DNA from: CAISKJ01 sp046351555
GTDB taxonomy: Bacteria > Myxococcota_A > Polyangia > Polyangiales > Ga0077539
DNA: 64,000 nt
Reading direction: 5' to 3'
Assembly (NCBI GenBank): GCA_046351555.1
Contig: JAXLYI010000016.1
Span: forward strand, 177,376 to 241,375
Shown here: positions 53,287-62,682 of the stretch, one piece after another
Position numbering within the stretch: position 1 is the first letter of the stretch
Layout: each line of letters begins with the position of its first letter
The notes under the pieces: model-generated
The model's input: the letters and a program-made list of their open reading frames with translations, nothing else
What the model was told of the DNA's origin: nothing
Databases searched by the model: none
Translations under genes and position numbers: made by a program

Positions 53287-55512
53287 CTATCCGCCGTCCT
53301 CCAAGCCGAACAGCCAGGCCATCGTGCGGAGCACCGGAACCGAGCGCGACCCTTCCTCGCCCCCCCGTGCAGCGCTGAGCGCCTCCGGCGACGGGACCAC
53401 GTCCGTCGAGAGCTCCGCCTCCAGCCGCAGCACCAAGTAGAGCGTCCCGCCCGGCTCGGGGTACCCCATCGCCGCGAGCCCCTCGCCCGTCATCCCCTCC
53501 ACCGCCTCGCCCAGCCGCCATAGCGTCGGCGCAACCTCCGCGCCGTGCAGGAGAACGTACCTCGCGGCCAGCAGCGTCGGGCTGAGCGCCACGCTTCCCA
53601 CGCGCCCGTCCGCGCGCAGGTTGTACCGCATCGTCTTGCGCACCCACGCGAGGTGCGCGGCGCCCTTCACCGCCGCGACGAGGAGGCCCACGTCCGCGGG
53701 CGGACGCTCGTCGATCAGCGGCACCACGCCGCCAGTCCTCGGCGGCGCTGCGAAGATCTGCGACGTCCAGTAACGCCAGCGCTCGTGCTGCGTTGCGCGC
53801 CGGGCGACGTGGTCGAAGACCCGCCGGACGAAATCTTCGAGGTTGGCCTCGCCACGCGCGGAGCCCTCGTGTCCGCTCGGGGCGAGCGGGAAGGCGCCCA
53901 GCCCCGGCAGCAGCTCGTGGTACCGCTCGAAGTTCGCAGGCTCGGTGCCCGGGTACACCACGAAGGCGCCCGCCGTCCGACGGATCGCGTCGCGGTAGGC
54001 GTGCATCTTCGCGAGGTCATCGCGCTGCGAGCGGCCCGTCACCACGTCCGGCTCGCCGTCGCCCCCGAAGAGCTCGGTCACGGCTTCGATGCGGTACTTC
54101 GCGTCGAAGTGGAGCCAGACGGCCTCCGCGTCGGGCGCGCGCGGCGCCACACGGAGCGAGCAGTCGGGGCGCATCCCGCGTGTCCACGACGGGCCGGCGT
54201 GGGTCGGGGAGGAGCCCGCGAAGGAGCGATTGTAGTAGAGCGCGACGTCGATCGGGCGGCCGTGGCGCGTCACCGTCGCCGTGAGCACCGGCTCGTCGCC
54301 GCGGCGGAGCGACACTTTCACGCCTCCGTCGTCCTCGCGCAGGAGCGCCGACGGGTCGAGCGTGGCGCCGCACACGCGCGCCAGGACGCCCGCGAGGCGG
54401 AGGTACACCCAATGCTCGTAGAGCGCGGCGACGTCGCGGACGCCCGCGTGCCACGTGCCCTCGTCGGGCGTCCACGCCAGCGTCGCCGCCGCCTCCACCA
54501 CAAAGAACAAACGGAACACCTCCCGGTAACCCTCGCGCTTCTGGAGTACCTGGCTCTCCGCGGGGATCCGCTGCAGCGCGCCCAGCTCGGCAAACATCGG
54601 GTGGCGGAGGTGCGCGGAGAGGACGTCCGCAAGGGCGTCGACCTCGGCCCGCGCTCCGGGGTCGACCGCTACGCGGAGGTCGTCGAGGAGCGACAGCCAG
54701 CGACGGAGCGCGTAGCCGACGAAGCGGTTCTCCGCCGTGTCGAGCGTCTCCTCGGTGCGGACAGCGTCGAGGTGGAGCGGGAGCGTGTCGATCGTCGCGC
54801 CTGCGTGCGCCCCGGGCCACGGGCGTCGAGGTCCCGGCCGCGCGAGCTGCCGCGCGACGTGCGAGCCGGACGGCAACGGGCGCCCCGGCGCCATCGCCTC
54901 GCGCCGACGCACCCACCGCCGGTGCGGGTGCGCCACCACCTGGCGGAGGGCCGCGTCGAGCGTGCCGTCGTCGAGCAGGGAGCGTAGGAGCGCGAAGCGC
55001 TGGTAGAGCGTCGGGGCGTCGCGCGCGGTGTCGGAAGCAAAGCGTAGCGCGCTGGCGGCGAATCCCTGCATCACGACCTCGGTCATCACCGCTGCGAGGT
55101 CGCGCAGCATCGCGCGGTAGTCCCGGAGGTAGTCCACCTTGCGGGACTGCACCTCCACCGCGCCGCGCAGCACGCGCTCACCGCAGCGCACGGTGAGCTC
55201 CATCCGGCCCACGTGGAGCCCCGGCCGGAGCCGCCCCGTCCGCCCGCCCTCGTCGTCCGGCGTGAACACCGCCTCCGGCCCGCAGGTGACGTCGCCGTCG
55301 AGGCCCTCCACCGCGTAGCGGTACTCCACGGCCTCCAAGAGCTGAGCCCGTTCAGTGCCGCAGCGGCGCGCCTCCTCCTCGGTCACCTCGCGGAGCGCGC
55401 GGCCCGTGCTGCGGTGCTTCGGGAGGAGCGCCACGACGAGCGTCGCCTCGGCGCCCGCGCCCTCCAGCCTGACGCGCAACGGCGGCGCCCGGTGCGGCCC
55501 CGCGTCGCTCAC
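53287..55512 (-). CDS. DUF2357/DUF524-type PD-(D/E)XK nuclease (McrC-like partner)
   Basis: 741 aa. The GTG at 55512 overlaps the stop of the McrB-like gene by 4 bases (GTGA); the frame is open further upstream inside that gene but in noise style. The N-terminal part (VKVDYLRDYRAMLRDLAAVM; TLDTAENRFVGYALRRWL) and the C-terminal core (VWLHFDAKYRIE, with Asp470 and Lys472) fit the DUF2357/DUF524 family, a predicted phage-defence nuclease that works with McrB-type ATPases (COG1401-COG1700 pair). It should cut DNA once the ATPase loads it. The end (RTMAWLFGLEDGG) is intact. Part of a two-gene operon divergent from the methyltransferase. Confidence 0.8.
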   Translation of the reverse strand: MSDAGPHRAPPLRVRLEGAGAEATLVVALLPKHRSTGRALREVTEEEARRCGTERAQLLEAVEYRYAVEGLDGDVTCGPEAVFTPDDEGGRTGRLRPGLHVGRMELTVRCGERVLRGAVEVQSRKVDYLRDYRAMLRDLAAVMTEVVMQGFAASALRFASDTARDAPTLYQRFALLRSLLDDGTLDAALRQVVAHPHRRWVRRREAMAPGRPLPSGSHVARQLARPGPRRPWPGAHAGATIDTLPLHLDAVRTEETLDTAENRFVGYALRRWLSLLDDLRVAVDPGARAEVDALADVLSAHLRHPMFAELGALQRIPAESQVLQKREGYREVFRLFFVVEAAATLAWTPDEGTWHAGVRDVAALYEHWVYLRLAGVLARVCGATLDPSALLREDDGGVKVSLRRGDEPVLTATVTRHGRPIDVALYYNRSFAGSSPTHAGPSWTRGMRPDCSLRVAPRAPDAEAVWLHFDAKYRIEAVTELFGGDGEPDVVTGRSQRDDLAKMHAYRDAIRRTAGAFVVYPGTEPANFERYHELLPGLGAFPLAPSGHEGSARGEANLEDFVRRVFDHVARRATQHERWRYWTSQIFAAPPRTGGVVPLIDERPPADVGLLVAAVKGAAHLAWVRKTMRYNLRADGRVGSVALSPTLLAARYVLLHGAEVAPTLWRLGEAVEGMTGEGLAAMGYPEPGGTLYLVLRLEAELSTDVVPSPEALSAARGGEEGSRSVPVLRTMAWLFGLEDGG

Positions 55513-57458
55513 TCCGAGAAGCTCGCGAACTGGTGTTCGAGCAGCGCGCTCCTCATGCGCTCGACCTTCTCCCGCGAGCGACGCATCGGCGGGTCGACGC
55601 CCACCGGCGGCGGCAGCGCACGCGGCGAGGCGAGGGCCTCCTTCGCCGCGGCGTCGCTGGGCGCCGTGGTGCAGCACCAGATCAGCGTGTCGAGGCAGCG
55701 CTCCAGGCGCCTGCGCCCGCCGTGGAGCCGGGGGAGCACCTTCTGGAGAACGAAGGTGTCGAGGGCCTCGGGCAGCGCCACGCCATCGGCCGCGAGGAGC
55801 GCCGCGAGCCGCTGCGCCTCGAAGTACGTCCGGTGCCCGAACTCGAAGCGGTCGCGTGCGAGCAGGCGGTGGAGCCCGCGCACCCGGTCGGCGAAGTCCC
55901 CCGCCCAGGGCGGGGCGTGCGCGAGGTGCCACGCCTCGTCGCGCGTGATCGCGAGGAAGGCGTCGCGCGTCGCCGGGGCGGCCTCCTTCACGTCGTCGAT
56001 CCTCTTCGCCGACACCAGCGCCTCCGTCGCCACGCGGAACTCCACCGTCGATGCACGGTCGAGCACCTTGGGGGAGAACTGGTATGTGGTCTCGTCGACG
56101 TTGACCGTGCCGACGACGAAGACGTTGGTGGGGAAGGGGTGGCGGTCGGTCGCGCCCACTCGCCGCCACAGCCCGTCGGAGCCCTGCGCGAGGTCGGGCA
56201 GGCAGCCGGCGCTGGTCTCCATCCCCGAGAGCAGGTCGGCGAAGTAGCGCTCGACGTGGGCGAGGTTCATCTCGTCGAGCACCAACACGAACGGGAGTCG
56301 GGGCTCAGCCCGCGCTTGCAGGAGAAACTCCAGCACCGGCGGTACGTGCCACGCCCGCCAGCCCCCGACCGGGGCCTGGAGCGCGTCCTCGTAGCCGAGC
56401 AGCGCCTCGGGGCCCGTCCAGTCGGGCCGCACCGGAACCACCTTTACCCGCGCCCGGCCGAGCCACTGCCCCACCTTCCGCGCGAGCTGCGTCTTGCCCG
56501 AGCCCGACAAGCCGGTGAGGACGACGAAGCGCCGCGCGGCGAGGCTCGCCAGGAAGGCCCGCACCCGCGCGCGGTGCGCTGCGTCATCGCCGAAGCGAAG
56601 GCCCGCGGCCGAGAGTGCGGCGGCGGCCTCCGCGACGACGGCAGCGAAGGTGGGCACGGCGGGCGCGGACGTCGGAGGGGGCGCCGGAGCGGGAGCGGGG
56701 GCGACGACGAGGTTCTTCCGCGGCGGGGCGATGCCGGCGTTCTTGTAGACGGCCGCCACGATGGGCCAGAAGAGCGCGACCATCTCCTCGAACCAGTCGA
56801 CGATGCCTCCGCCGAGTGCGTCGACTTCCTCGACGGAGAAGAAGCGTGACACCGAGGCCTTGGCGCCCCCGTCGCTGGCCGCGTGGTCGAGCCACGCTTG
56901 GAGCGAGTCGAAGTCGTGGGCAGTCGTCGGGGGCTGCATGAACTCCCGCAGCCGGATCCACCCGGCGTCGAGCGACTTCTCCACCGCGGCGACCGTGGCC
57001 GCGGGCACCTTGCGCAGTGCCTTGCGGCAGCGCGTGAGGGCGTCGAGCTGTTTGGCCTGGTTCTTCGATTGGTCTCGGCCCGCGCCCATGCAGAAGCAGA
57101 GCTCGACGCCCGCCGGGGAGATGATGAACGCCATCTGGAGCCCGAAGGACTTGTTGAGCGCCTCGGCGGGGAAGATACAGCTCCAGAGGTTCTTGCGTGC
57201 CGGGCGACCGCTGCCCGACCAGTTTGCGCAGAAGGGCTTCCACGCCATCTCCTTCGCGTGACGCGCCGCGGAGTTCTTCGCGAGCCGCTTGAGACGCCCC
57301 CAGAGGTTTTGGAGGGCGGCGTAGATCGTCGGCGGGAGGTCGTCCGACATGGTCTTCTCCGGCACCTTGCCGAAGAGTTCGCAGTCGGCCTTCGTGAACG
57401 CGACGGGCTGCGCGTCATTGTCACCGGCCTCGACGGAATCGTCTGCTTCGTCTGCCAT
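55509..57458 (-). CDS. McrB-like AAA+ ATPase/GTPase
   Basis: 649 aa from the ATG at 57458; no ribosome-binding site is apparent, and a TTGACA -35-like site lies just upstream, so it may be nearly leaderless. N-terminal 270 residues are a specificity-type region of unknown family (with FCANWSGSGRPARKNLWSC; CFCMGAGRDQS). A Pro/Ala linker precedes the AAA+ domain: TGLSGSGKTQLARK (Walker A Lys322), LVLDEMNLAHVE (Walker B Asp395), and VGTVNVDETTYQFSPKVLDRA, the McrB signature. It should form a hexamer that drives the downstream nuclease (GTGA overlap). The substrate recognised is probably modified or foreign DNA. Confidence 0.85.
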   Translation of the reverse strand: MADEADDSVEAGDNDAQPVAFTKADCELFGKVPEKTMSDDLPPTIYAALQNLWGRLKRLAKNSAARHAKEMAWKPFCANWSGSGRPARKNLWSCIFPAEALNKSFGLQMAFIISPAGVELCFCMGAGRDQSKNQAKQLDALTRCRKALRKVPAATVAAVEKSLDAGWIRLREFMQPPTTAHDFDSLQAWLDHAASDGGAKASVSRFFSVEEVDALGGGIVDWFEEMVALFWPIVAAVYKNAGIAPPRKNLVVAPAPAPAPPPTSAPAVPTFAAVVAEAAAALSAAGLRFGDDAAHRARVRAFLASLAARRFVVLTGLSGSGKTQLARKVGQWLGRARVKVVPVRPDWTGPEALLGYEDALQAPVGGWRAWHVPPVLEFLLQARAEPRLPFVLVLDEMNLAHVERYFADLLSGMETSAGCLPDLAQGSDGLWRRVGATDRHPFPTNVFVVGTVNVDETTYQFSPKVLDRASTVEFRVATEALVSAKRIDDVKEAAPATRDAFLAITRDEAWHLAHAPPWAGDFADRVRGLHRLLARDRFEFGHRTYFEAQRLAALLAADGVALPEALDTFVLQKVLPRLHGGRRRLERCLDTLIWCCTTAPSDAAAKEALASPRALPPPVGVDPPMRRSREKVERMRSALLEHQFASFSE

Positions 57459-57466
57459 CCGCGGCA

Positions 57467-57495
57467 GGATTCTGGTGCGGACCGCGCGCTGTCAA
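57467..57495 (-). promoter_or_regulatory. Candidate promoter of the McrB-like/DUF2357 operon
   Basis: Minus-strand TTGACA at 57490-57495 (perfect -35) and, 17 bases on, GAATCC (57467-57472) as a weak -10, 9 bases before the ATG. Lies in the 125-base gap shared with the divergent methyltransferase gene, so joint control is possible. Confidence 0.3.
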
Positions 57496-57583
57496 CGCCG
57501 TTGTGCTGGCGGCCGGGAGGGGACGCTGCCGTGCGCTTCGCGCTTCCCCCGCACGCGACGGCTGGGGCAGACTCGCGCGGCCG

Positions 57584-60436
57584 ATGCCGAAGAAGCTGAT
57601 CGAGGTCGCGCTGCCGCTGGAAGCCATCAACAAGGCCGCGGCGCGGGAGAAGTCGATCCGCCACGGGCACCCCTCGACGCTCCACCTCTGGTGGGCGCGG
57701 CGGCCCCTCGCGGCGGCGCGGGCTGTCCTGTTCGCGCAGCTCGTCGACGACCCGAGCACGTGGCCCGAGCTCGCGGGCGACGAGGCCGCGCAGAAGCGCG
57801 AGCGCGAGCGGCTGTTCACGCTCATCGAGGACATGGTCCCCTGGGAGGCCACGCAGGAGGAGGGGACGATCCGCGACGTGCGCCGCGAGATCGCACGCTC
57901 CCACGCGCGCTTCCGCCGGGGCACGCCGAAGGCCGACCGCGTGCTCGAAGCCGACGTCACGCCCGCCGAGGTGAACGCGTACCTCGCCACCGAGCTCCCC
58001 CCCGTCCACGACCCCTTCGCGGGCGGAGGAACCATCCCCCTCGAAGCCCAGCGCCTCGGGCTCCGCGCGATCGCGAGTGACCTCAACCCGGTCGCGGTGC
58101 TCATCAACAAGGCGCTGATCGAGATCCCGCCGAAGTTCGCGGGCATGGCGCCGGTGAACCCCGCGGCGAGCAAGGTGAAGAAGGACTGGCGCGGCGCCGA
58201 GGGCCTCGCCGACGACGTTCGCTACTACGGGAAGTGGATGCGCGACGAGGCGTGGAAGCGCATCGGGCACCTCTACCCCAAGGTGCACCTCCCGAAGGAG
58301 CACGGGGGCGGGGAGGCCACCGTCATCGCGTGGCTGTGGGCGCGGACGGTGACGTGCCCCAACCCGAGCTGCGGCGCGACCATGCCGCTGGCGCGCTCGT
58401 TCGTGCTGGCGATGAAGAAGGGCAAGGAGCGGTGGGTCGAGCCGGTGGTCGATCGCAAGTCGAAGGCCGTGCGCTTCGAAGTGCGCAAGGGCGTCGGCGG
58501 CGACAAGGCCAAGGGGACGGTCGACCGCCGCGGCGCGCGGTGTGTGGTGTGCGGCGAGGGCGTTCCGCTGGAGCACGTGCGCGCGGAGGGGAAGGCCGGG
58601 CGCATGGGCGCGCAGATGATGGCGATCGTCGCCGAGGGCAAGAAGGAGCGGATCTACCTCGCGCCCAACGAGGAGCACGAGCGCATCGCCGCTAGCGCGA
58701 AGCCCGAGTGGGTGCCGGATACCAAGCTGCCTGAGCACGCCCTCGGTGTTGGCGTGCAGAACTACGGTTTTCTGCGACACGCCGACCTCTTCTCGCCACG
58801 ACAGACGGTTGCGCTCGGGACCTTGTGCGCTTGCACCAGGAACTCGGTGGAGTCGCGTGGGACGTTTGGCTCGGCTCCTCGCGAAGCTCTAGCTGCGCTC
58901 GCCGTTTATTCGACGATGGCAATCGGTCGGTGTGCTGACTTCTGGAGTTCGTTTTCGACCTGGAGCCCTCAGCCTGGGAACGAGGTCGTTTGCCACGTGT
59001 TTACGCAGCATGTCCTTTCTATCAAGTGGGACTTTGCCGAAGCGAATCCGTTCAGCACGTCATCGGGCAATCTCGAAGCCAACTACGGGTGGGTAGCGAA
59101 AGTTCTTGAGTTCCTTCCCGCGAATGGCAGCGGGGACGTTTGGCAAAATGACGCGAGAATGACTCCATCGACATCAGCCGTGTTCTCTACTGACCCTCCG
59201 TACTATGACAACGTGCCTTACGCGGTTCTGTCAGACTTTTTCTACGTCTGGCATCGCAAGGCGCTGCATGGAGTTTTGGACGGCTACGGGACCCTCCTCG
59301 TACCGAAGCAGGAGGAGCTCGTTGCAGAACCACATCGGCACGGCGGAAAAGCAGAGGCGAAAGAGTACTTCGAACGTGGGCTCCGCTCAGTGTTTCGGAC
59401 GCTTCACGCCGCGGACGATACAAGTGTGCCTACGACTGTCTACTACGCCTTCAAGCAGTCCGAAGCAGGGGAGGAGTCTGGAAGCGACGAGGGCGTATCG
59501 GGCGGGCAGACCTCGACGGGATGGGAAACCATTCTTGCGGCTCTCATCGATGAAGGGTTCGGCATTGGTGGTACATGGCCACTGTCGACCGAGCGTTCAG
59601 GGCGCACGCGTGACATCGGCTCCAACGCCCTCGCCTCCTCGATCGTGCTGGTGTGCCGCAAGCGGCCGGAGACGGCGCCCGCGGCGACGCGGCAGGACTT
59701 CCTCCGCGCGCTCAAGAAGAAGCTCCCGGGCGACCTGAAGCTGCTCCAGCAGGGGAACATCGCGCCGGTGGACTTCGCGCAGGCGGCGATCGGGCCGGGG
59801 ATGGCGGTGTTCTCGTCGTACGCGAAGGTGCTGGAGTCGGACGGGTCGGCGATGCCGGTGCGGACGGCGTTGCAGCTCATCAACCAGGTGCTGGACGAGG
59901 TCCTGTCGGAGCAGGAGGGGGACTTCGACGCGGACACGCGGTGCGCGCTGGGGTGGTTTCTGCAGCACCAGTACGGCGAGGGGGAGTTCGGCAGCGCGGA
60001 CGTGCTGGCGCGGGCGAAGGGGACGTCGGTGCAGGGGCTGGTGGAGGCGGGCGTGCTGCGGGCGTCGCGCGGGCGCGTCCGTCTGCTGACGCGCGAGGAG
60101 CTGGACGCGGGGTGGGACCCGACGACCGACACGCGGCGGACGGTGTGGGAGGTGACGCAGCACCTGATCCGCGCGCTGGAGGCAGGGGGTGAGGGGGCGG
60201 CGGCGGGGCTGCTGGCGCAGGTGGGCGCGCAGGCCGACGCGGCGCGCGATCTGGCGTACAGGCTGTACAGCGAGTGCGAGCGGAAGAAGTGGGCCCAGGA
60301 GGCCATCGGGTACAACGCGCTGGTGAGCGCGTGGCCCGAGCTGACGCGCCTCGCGGCGCAGCAGGCGAGCGCGGCGGCGGAGGCGAGCACGGCGGGGGCG
60401 CAAGGGGCGCAGGGCGTGCTCAAGGGGATGGGGTAG
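57584..60436 (+). CDS. DUF1156 adenine-specific DNA methyltransferase (COG1743 type), compositionally mosaic
   Basis: 950 aa. The ATG at 57584 opens MPKKLIEVALPLEAINK, then AREKSIRHGHPSTLHLWWAR, the exact family start. FAGGGTIPLEA (about 145) is the SAM-binding motif, CPNPSCG and CVVCG form a Zn ribbon, and TDPPYYDNVPYA (Asp537) is the catalytic motif of N6-adenine or N4-cytosine enzymes. Such proteins protect self-DNA in defence islands, usually with DUF499-type ATPases; here the divergent McrB-like/DUF2357 pair is the likely partner. Bases about 58,700-59,630, including the catalytic motif, have clearly lower GC (about 55%) than both flanks (about 75%), a sign of recombination replacing the centre of the gene. 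Confidence 0.85.
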   Translation: MPKKLIEVALPLEAINKAAAREKSIRHGHPSTLHLWWARRPLAAARAVLFAQLVDDPSTWPELAGDEAAQKRERERLFTLIEDMVPWEATQEEGTIRDVRREIARSHARFRRGTPKADRVLEADVTPAEVNAYLATELPPVHDPFAGGGTIPLEAQRLGLRAIASDLNPVAVLINKALIEIPPKFAGMAPVNPAASKVKKDWRGAEGLADDVRYYGKWMRDEAWKRIGHLYPKVHLPKEHGGGEATVIAWLWARTVTCPNPSCGATMPLARSFVLAMKKGKERWVEPVVDRKSKAVRFEVRKGVGGDKAKGTVDRRGARCVVCGEGVPLEHVRAEGKAGRMGAQMMAIVAEGKKERIYLAPNEEHERIAASAKPEWVPDTKLPEHALGVGVQNYGFLRHADLFSPRQTVALGTLCACTRNSVESRGTFGSAPREALAALAVYSTMAIGRCADFWSSFSTWSPQPGNEVVCHVFTQHVLSIKWDFAEANPFSTSSGNLEANYGWVAKVLEFLPANGSGDVWQNDARMTPSTSAVFSTDPPYYDNVPYAVLSDFFYVWHRKALHGVLDGYGTLLVPKQEELVAEPHRHGGKAEAKEYFERGLRSVFRTLHAADDTSVPTTVYYAFKQSEAGEESGSDEGVSGGQTSTGWETILAALIDEGFGIGGTWPLSTERSGRTRDIGSNALASSIVLVCRKRPETAPAATRQDFLRALKKKLPGDLKLLQQGNIAPVDFAQAAIGPGMAVFSSYAKVLESDGSAMPVRTALQLINQVLDEVLSEQEGDFDADTRCALGWFLQHQYGEGEFGSADVLARAKGTSVQGLVEAGVLRASRGRVRLLTREELDAGWDPTTDTRRTVWEVTQHLIRALEAGGEGAAAGLLAQVGAQADAARDLAYRLYSECERKKWAQEAIGYNALVSAWPELTRLAAQQASAAAEASTAGAQGAQGVLKGMG

Positions 60437-60486
60437 GAGGGGGGGCAGGGGGATGGCGGGGGCAGAGCTGGGTCGAGTTCGAACTG

Positions 60487-62637
60487 GTGATCCGCAGGGC
60501 GGCGGGTGCGTACACGATCGAGCTCTTGCGCAACGACCAATGGGGGCCGATGGAGCCGCAGCCCTTCACGCTGCCGGAGGGGCTCCCGGTGTTGCTGCTG
60601 TGTGCGGAGCGATGCCGGACGGCGGCGGAACAACGCAGCGGCGTGGTGCGCGACGCGACGCCGGTGCACTTCGGCGAAGGCGCCTCGGTGCTCGACGAAG
60701 CGACCGAGAAGGACCCGCTCGACGCCTTGGGGCGCATGCTCGCGGCGGCGATCTTCCAGGGGGAGATTCGAAGCCGCTACGACCGCGCGTTGGGGTCGAA
60801 GCGACCGATTCGGATGCGGCTCCATGTGCCGGACGACCTCGCGCACGTCCCGTGGGAGGTGACGAAGACGGCGGATGGGAAGGAGTTCATCGCGCTGTCT
60901 GGGACGCAGCACATCGTCCGTGTGTCCGACGCGGCGCGCGCGCCGTCGACCGTGGGCGGGGTGAAGCTGCGGGTGCTCGCGCTGGCGGCCGTACCAAAGG
61001 ACCTGCCCCATCTGGAGGTGGACACGGAGGGGAAGTGGCTGAAGGGGGTGCTCGAGCCGCTGATGGCGGCGGGACTCGTCGACGTGACGTGGATCGAGGA
61101 CGGTCGCGAGGACAAGCTGCGCGAACGAATCATCGAGGCGTCGTGGGATGTGTTCCACTTCGCGGGGCACGGCGAGGTGGGGTCGGTCTCGTGCTGCGGC
61201 ACCGACGGAGCGCAGGACACGGTCACTGCCGAGGAGCTCGCACGGCTGTTGAAGACCTCCGGGATCAAGCTGGTGGTGCTCAACAGTTGCAAGGGGGCGG
61301 CGGGGAGTGTCGTGGACGCGATCGCGAGCACGGCGCGGGGGCTATCCGAGAAGGGCATTCCGGCCGTGGTGGCGATGCAGTACGCCATCTCCGACGGGAG
61401 CGCGTTGGAGTTCACGCGGTGGTTCTACAAGGCGCTCGCGGCGCGGAAGACGCTCGAAGAGGCCGTGGCTGCTGCGCGCGACTCGATGGCGAAGCGGGGC
61501 GGTCGCGAGTGGGCGACGCCGGTGGTGTTCCTCAACCGCGCGGACGGGGTGTTTCTCCGGGAGAATGCAGGCAACGAAGGCGGAGGCTTGGGTGGCTGGC
61601 GATTGTGGCTGACTTTGGCCCTCGTCGTCATACTTGCAGCTGCGGGATTAGCGGTAATTGGAGTGTTCCGAAAGAACATAGGAAGCCGTGCGGATGGTGG
61701 TCCAACTGCGCTTCTGACTGACGCGGCTTCCAGTAGCCTGGACGTGAGCGAGGCACGTGGGGATGCTGCCACCGAGGTTGCGGCGGATGTGCCGGGAGCA
61801 GAATGCCCTCCGGGGTATGTGTACATCCGCGAGGGGCATGTCTATCTGCAGGCTGATGCAAGCACGACTGTACCCGTAGGCGCGTATTGCATCGGAATCG
61901 GCGAGGTGACTGTGCGGGAGTACGCAGTTTGTGTCGAGGCCGGATACTGCCGCGACCTCTCGGGCACATCATGCTCAGGTCCGCTCCACTCGACATGGAA
62001 CCAACGAAATGTCTGGGGATGGCAGTACCCTTTGAATTGTGTAACATGGATAGAGGCAAGCACCTACTGCCACTTCGTGCACGGAGAGTTGCCAACCGAA
62101 CCGCAGTGGAAGAGGGCTGGTCGGGATGAATCGCCGCGCGTTTACCCCTGGGGAAACGACCGGATGCTCCAAGGGCGTGTGAATGCCTGTGGTTTGGAAT
62201 GCTATACGAGGCAAGGTCGGACGCCAGCGTATCCATACGATGATGGCAAGCCCAGCGTTGCGCCGCCGCAATCTTTTTCGGGCGAGTCGCCCTTCGGGGT
62301 GTTTGATTTGTCCGGGAATTTGTGGGAATGGACCTATCCTACAGATTTGCAGCGAAGTCAGAATCGACGACCATATCGCGGCGGGTCGTGGTCGAGCACA
62401 GATCCTGCGCAACTGACGCTCGATGCCGAAGATGCAAACGAAGGCGATAAGCGCTGGGCCCATCTAGGGTTTCGATGCGCAATTTCGCTCGATGAGAGTC
62501 AACGTGATGCAAGCGCGCCCGCAATCGATGCAGCTAGTGACGCACGTGCAACGATGGATGGTGGACGACCTTCGGGCCGGTCATCTCGACGACGCGAAGA
62601 TGTCCAGGAGAGGATTGTCGAGCCCAATCCAGCTTGA
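60487..62637 (+). CDS. CHAT protease - transmembrane helix - SUMF1/FGE-like domain protein 2
   Basis: 716 aa from GTG at 60487, a provisional start: the open frame extends upstream with no other start, and an ATG at 60453 in a neighbouring frame would join it if a five-G run were one G shorter, giving MAGQSWVEFELVIRR. Same layout as the protein at 45558: VPWEVTKTADG, VFHFAGHGE (His228), VLNSCKGAAG (Cys268); one membrane helix (WLTLALVVILAAAGLAVIGVF, about 372-392); SUMF1 part (GYVYIREGHVYLQ, ELPTEPQWKRAGR, VYPWGNDR, FGVFDLSGNLWEW, GGSWSSTD, LGFRCA). GC falls sharply near the helix (about 61,560), so the sensor half may have been exchanged. Probably cotranscribed after the methyltransferase. 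Confidence 0.8.
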   Translation: MIRRAAGAYTIELLRNDQWGPMEPQPFTLPEGLPVLLLCAERCRTAAEQRSGVVRDATPVHFGEGASVLDEATEKDPLDALGRMLAAAIFQGEIRSRYDRALGSKRPIRMRLHVPDDLAHVPWEVTKTADGKEFIALSGTQHIVRVSDAARAPSTVGGVKLRVLALAAVPKDLPHLEVDTEGKWLKGVLEPLMAAGLVDVTWIEDGREDKLRERIIEASWDVFHFAGHGEVGSVSCCGTDGAQDTVTAEELARLLKTSGIKLVVLNSCKGAAGSVVDAIASTARGLSEKGIPAVVAMQYAISDGSALEFTRWFYKALAARKTLEEAVAAARDSMAKRGGREWATPVVFLNRADGVFLRENAGNEGGGLGGWRLWLTLALVVILAAAGLAVIGVFRKNIGSRADGGPTALLTDAASSSLDVSEARGDAATEVAADVPGAECPPGYVYIREGHVYLQADASTTVPVGAYCIGIGEVTVREYAVCVEAGYCRDLSGTSCSGPLHSTWNQRNVWGWQYPLNCVTWIEASTYCHFVHGELPTEPQWKRAGRDESPRVYPWGNDRMLQGRVNACGLECYTRQGRTPAYPYDDGKPSVAPPQSFSGESPFGVFDLSGNLWEWTYPTDLQRSQNRRPYRGGSWSSTDPAQLTLDAEDANEGDKRWAHLGFRCAISLDESQRDASAPAIDAASDARATMDGGRPSGRSSRRREDVQERIVEPNPA

Positions 62638-62682
62638 CTTTCTCGACGGAGTACCGAACAAATGTGCATCGGGAGGTGTTCT

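Noticed and set aside
46900..62500. Diversity-generating retroelement acting on the SUMF1 domains (C-type-lectin-like folds are common targets)
   Set aside because: No reverse transcriptase, template repeat or adenine-biased variable region seen near either gene.
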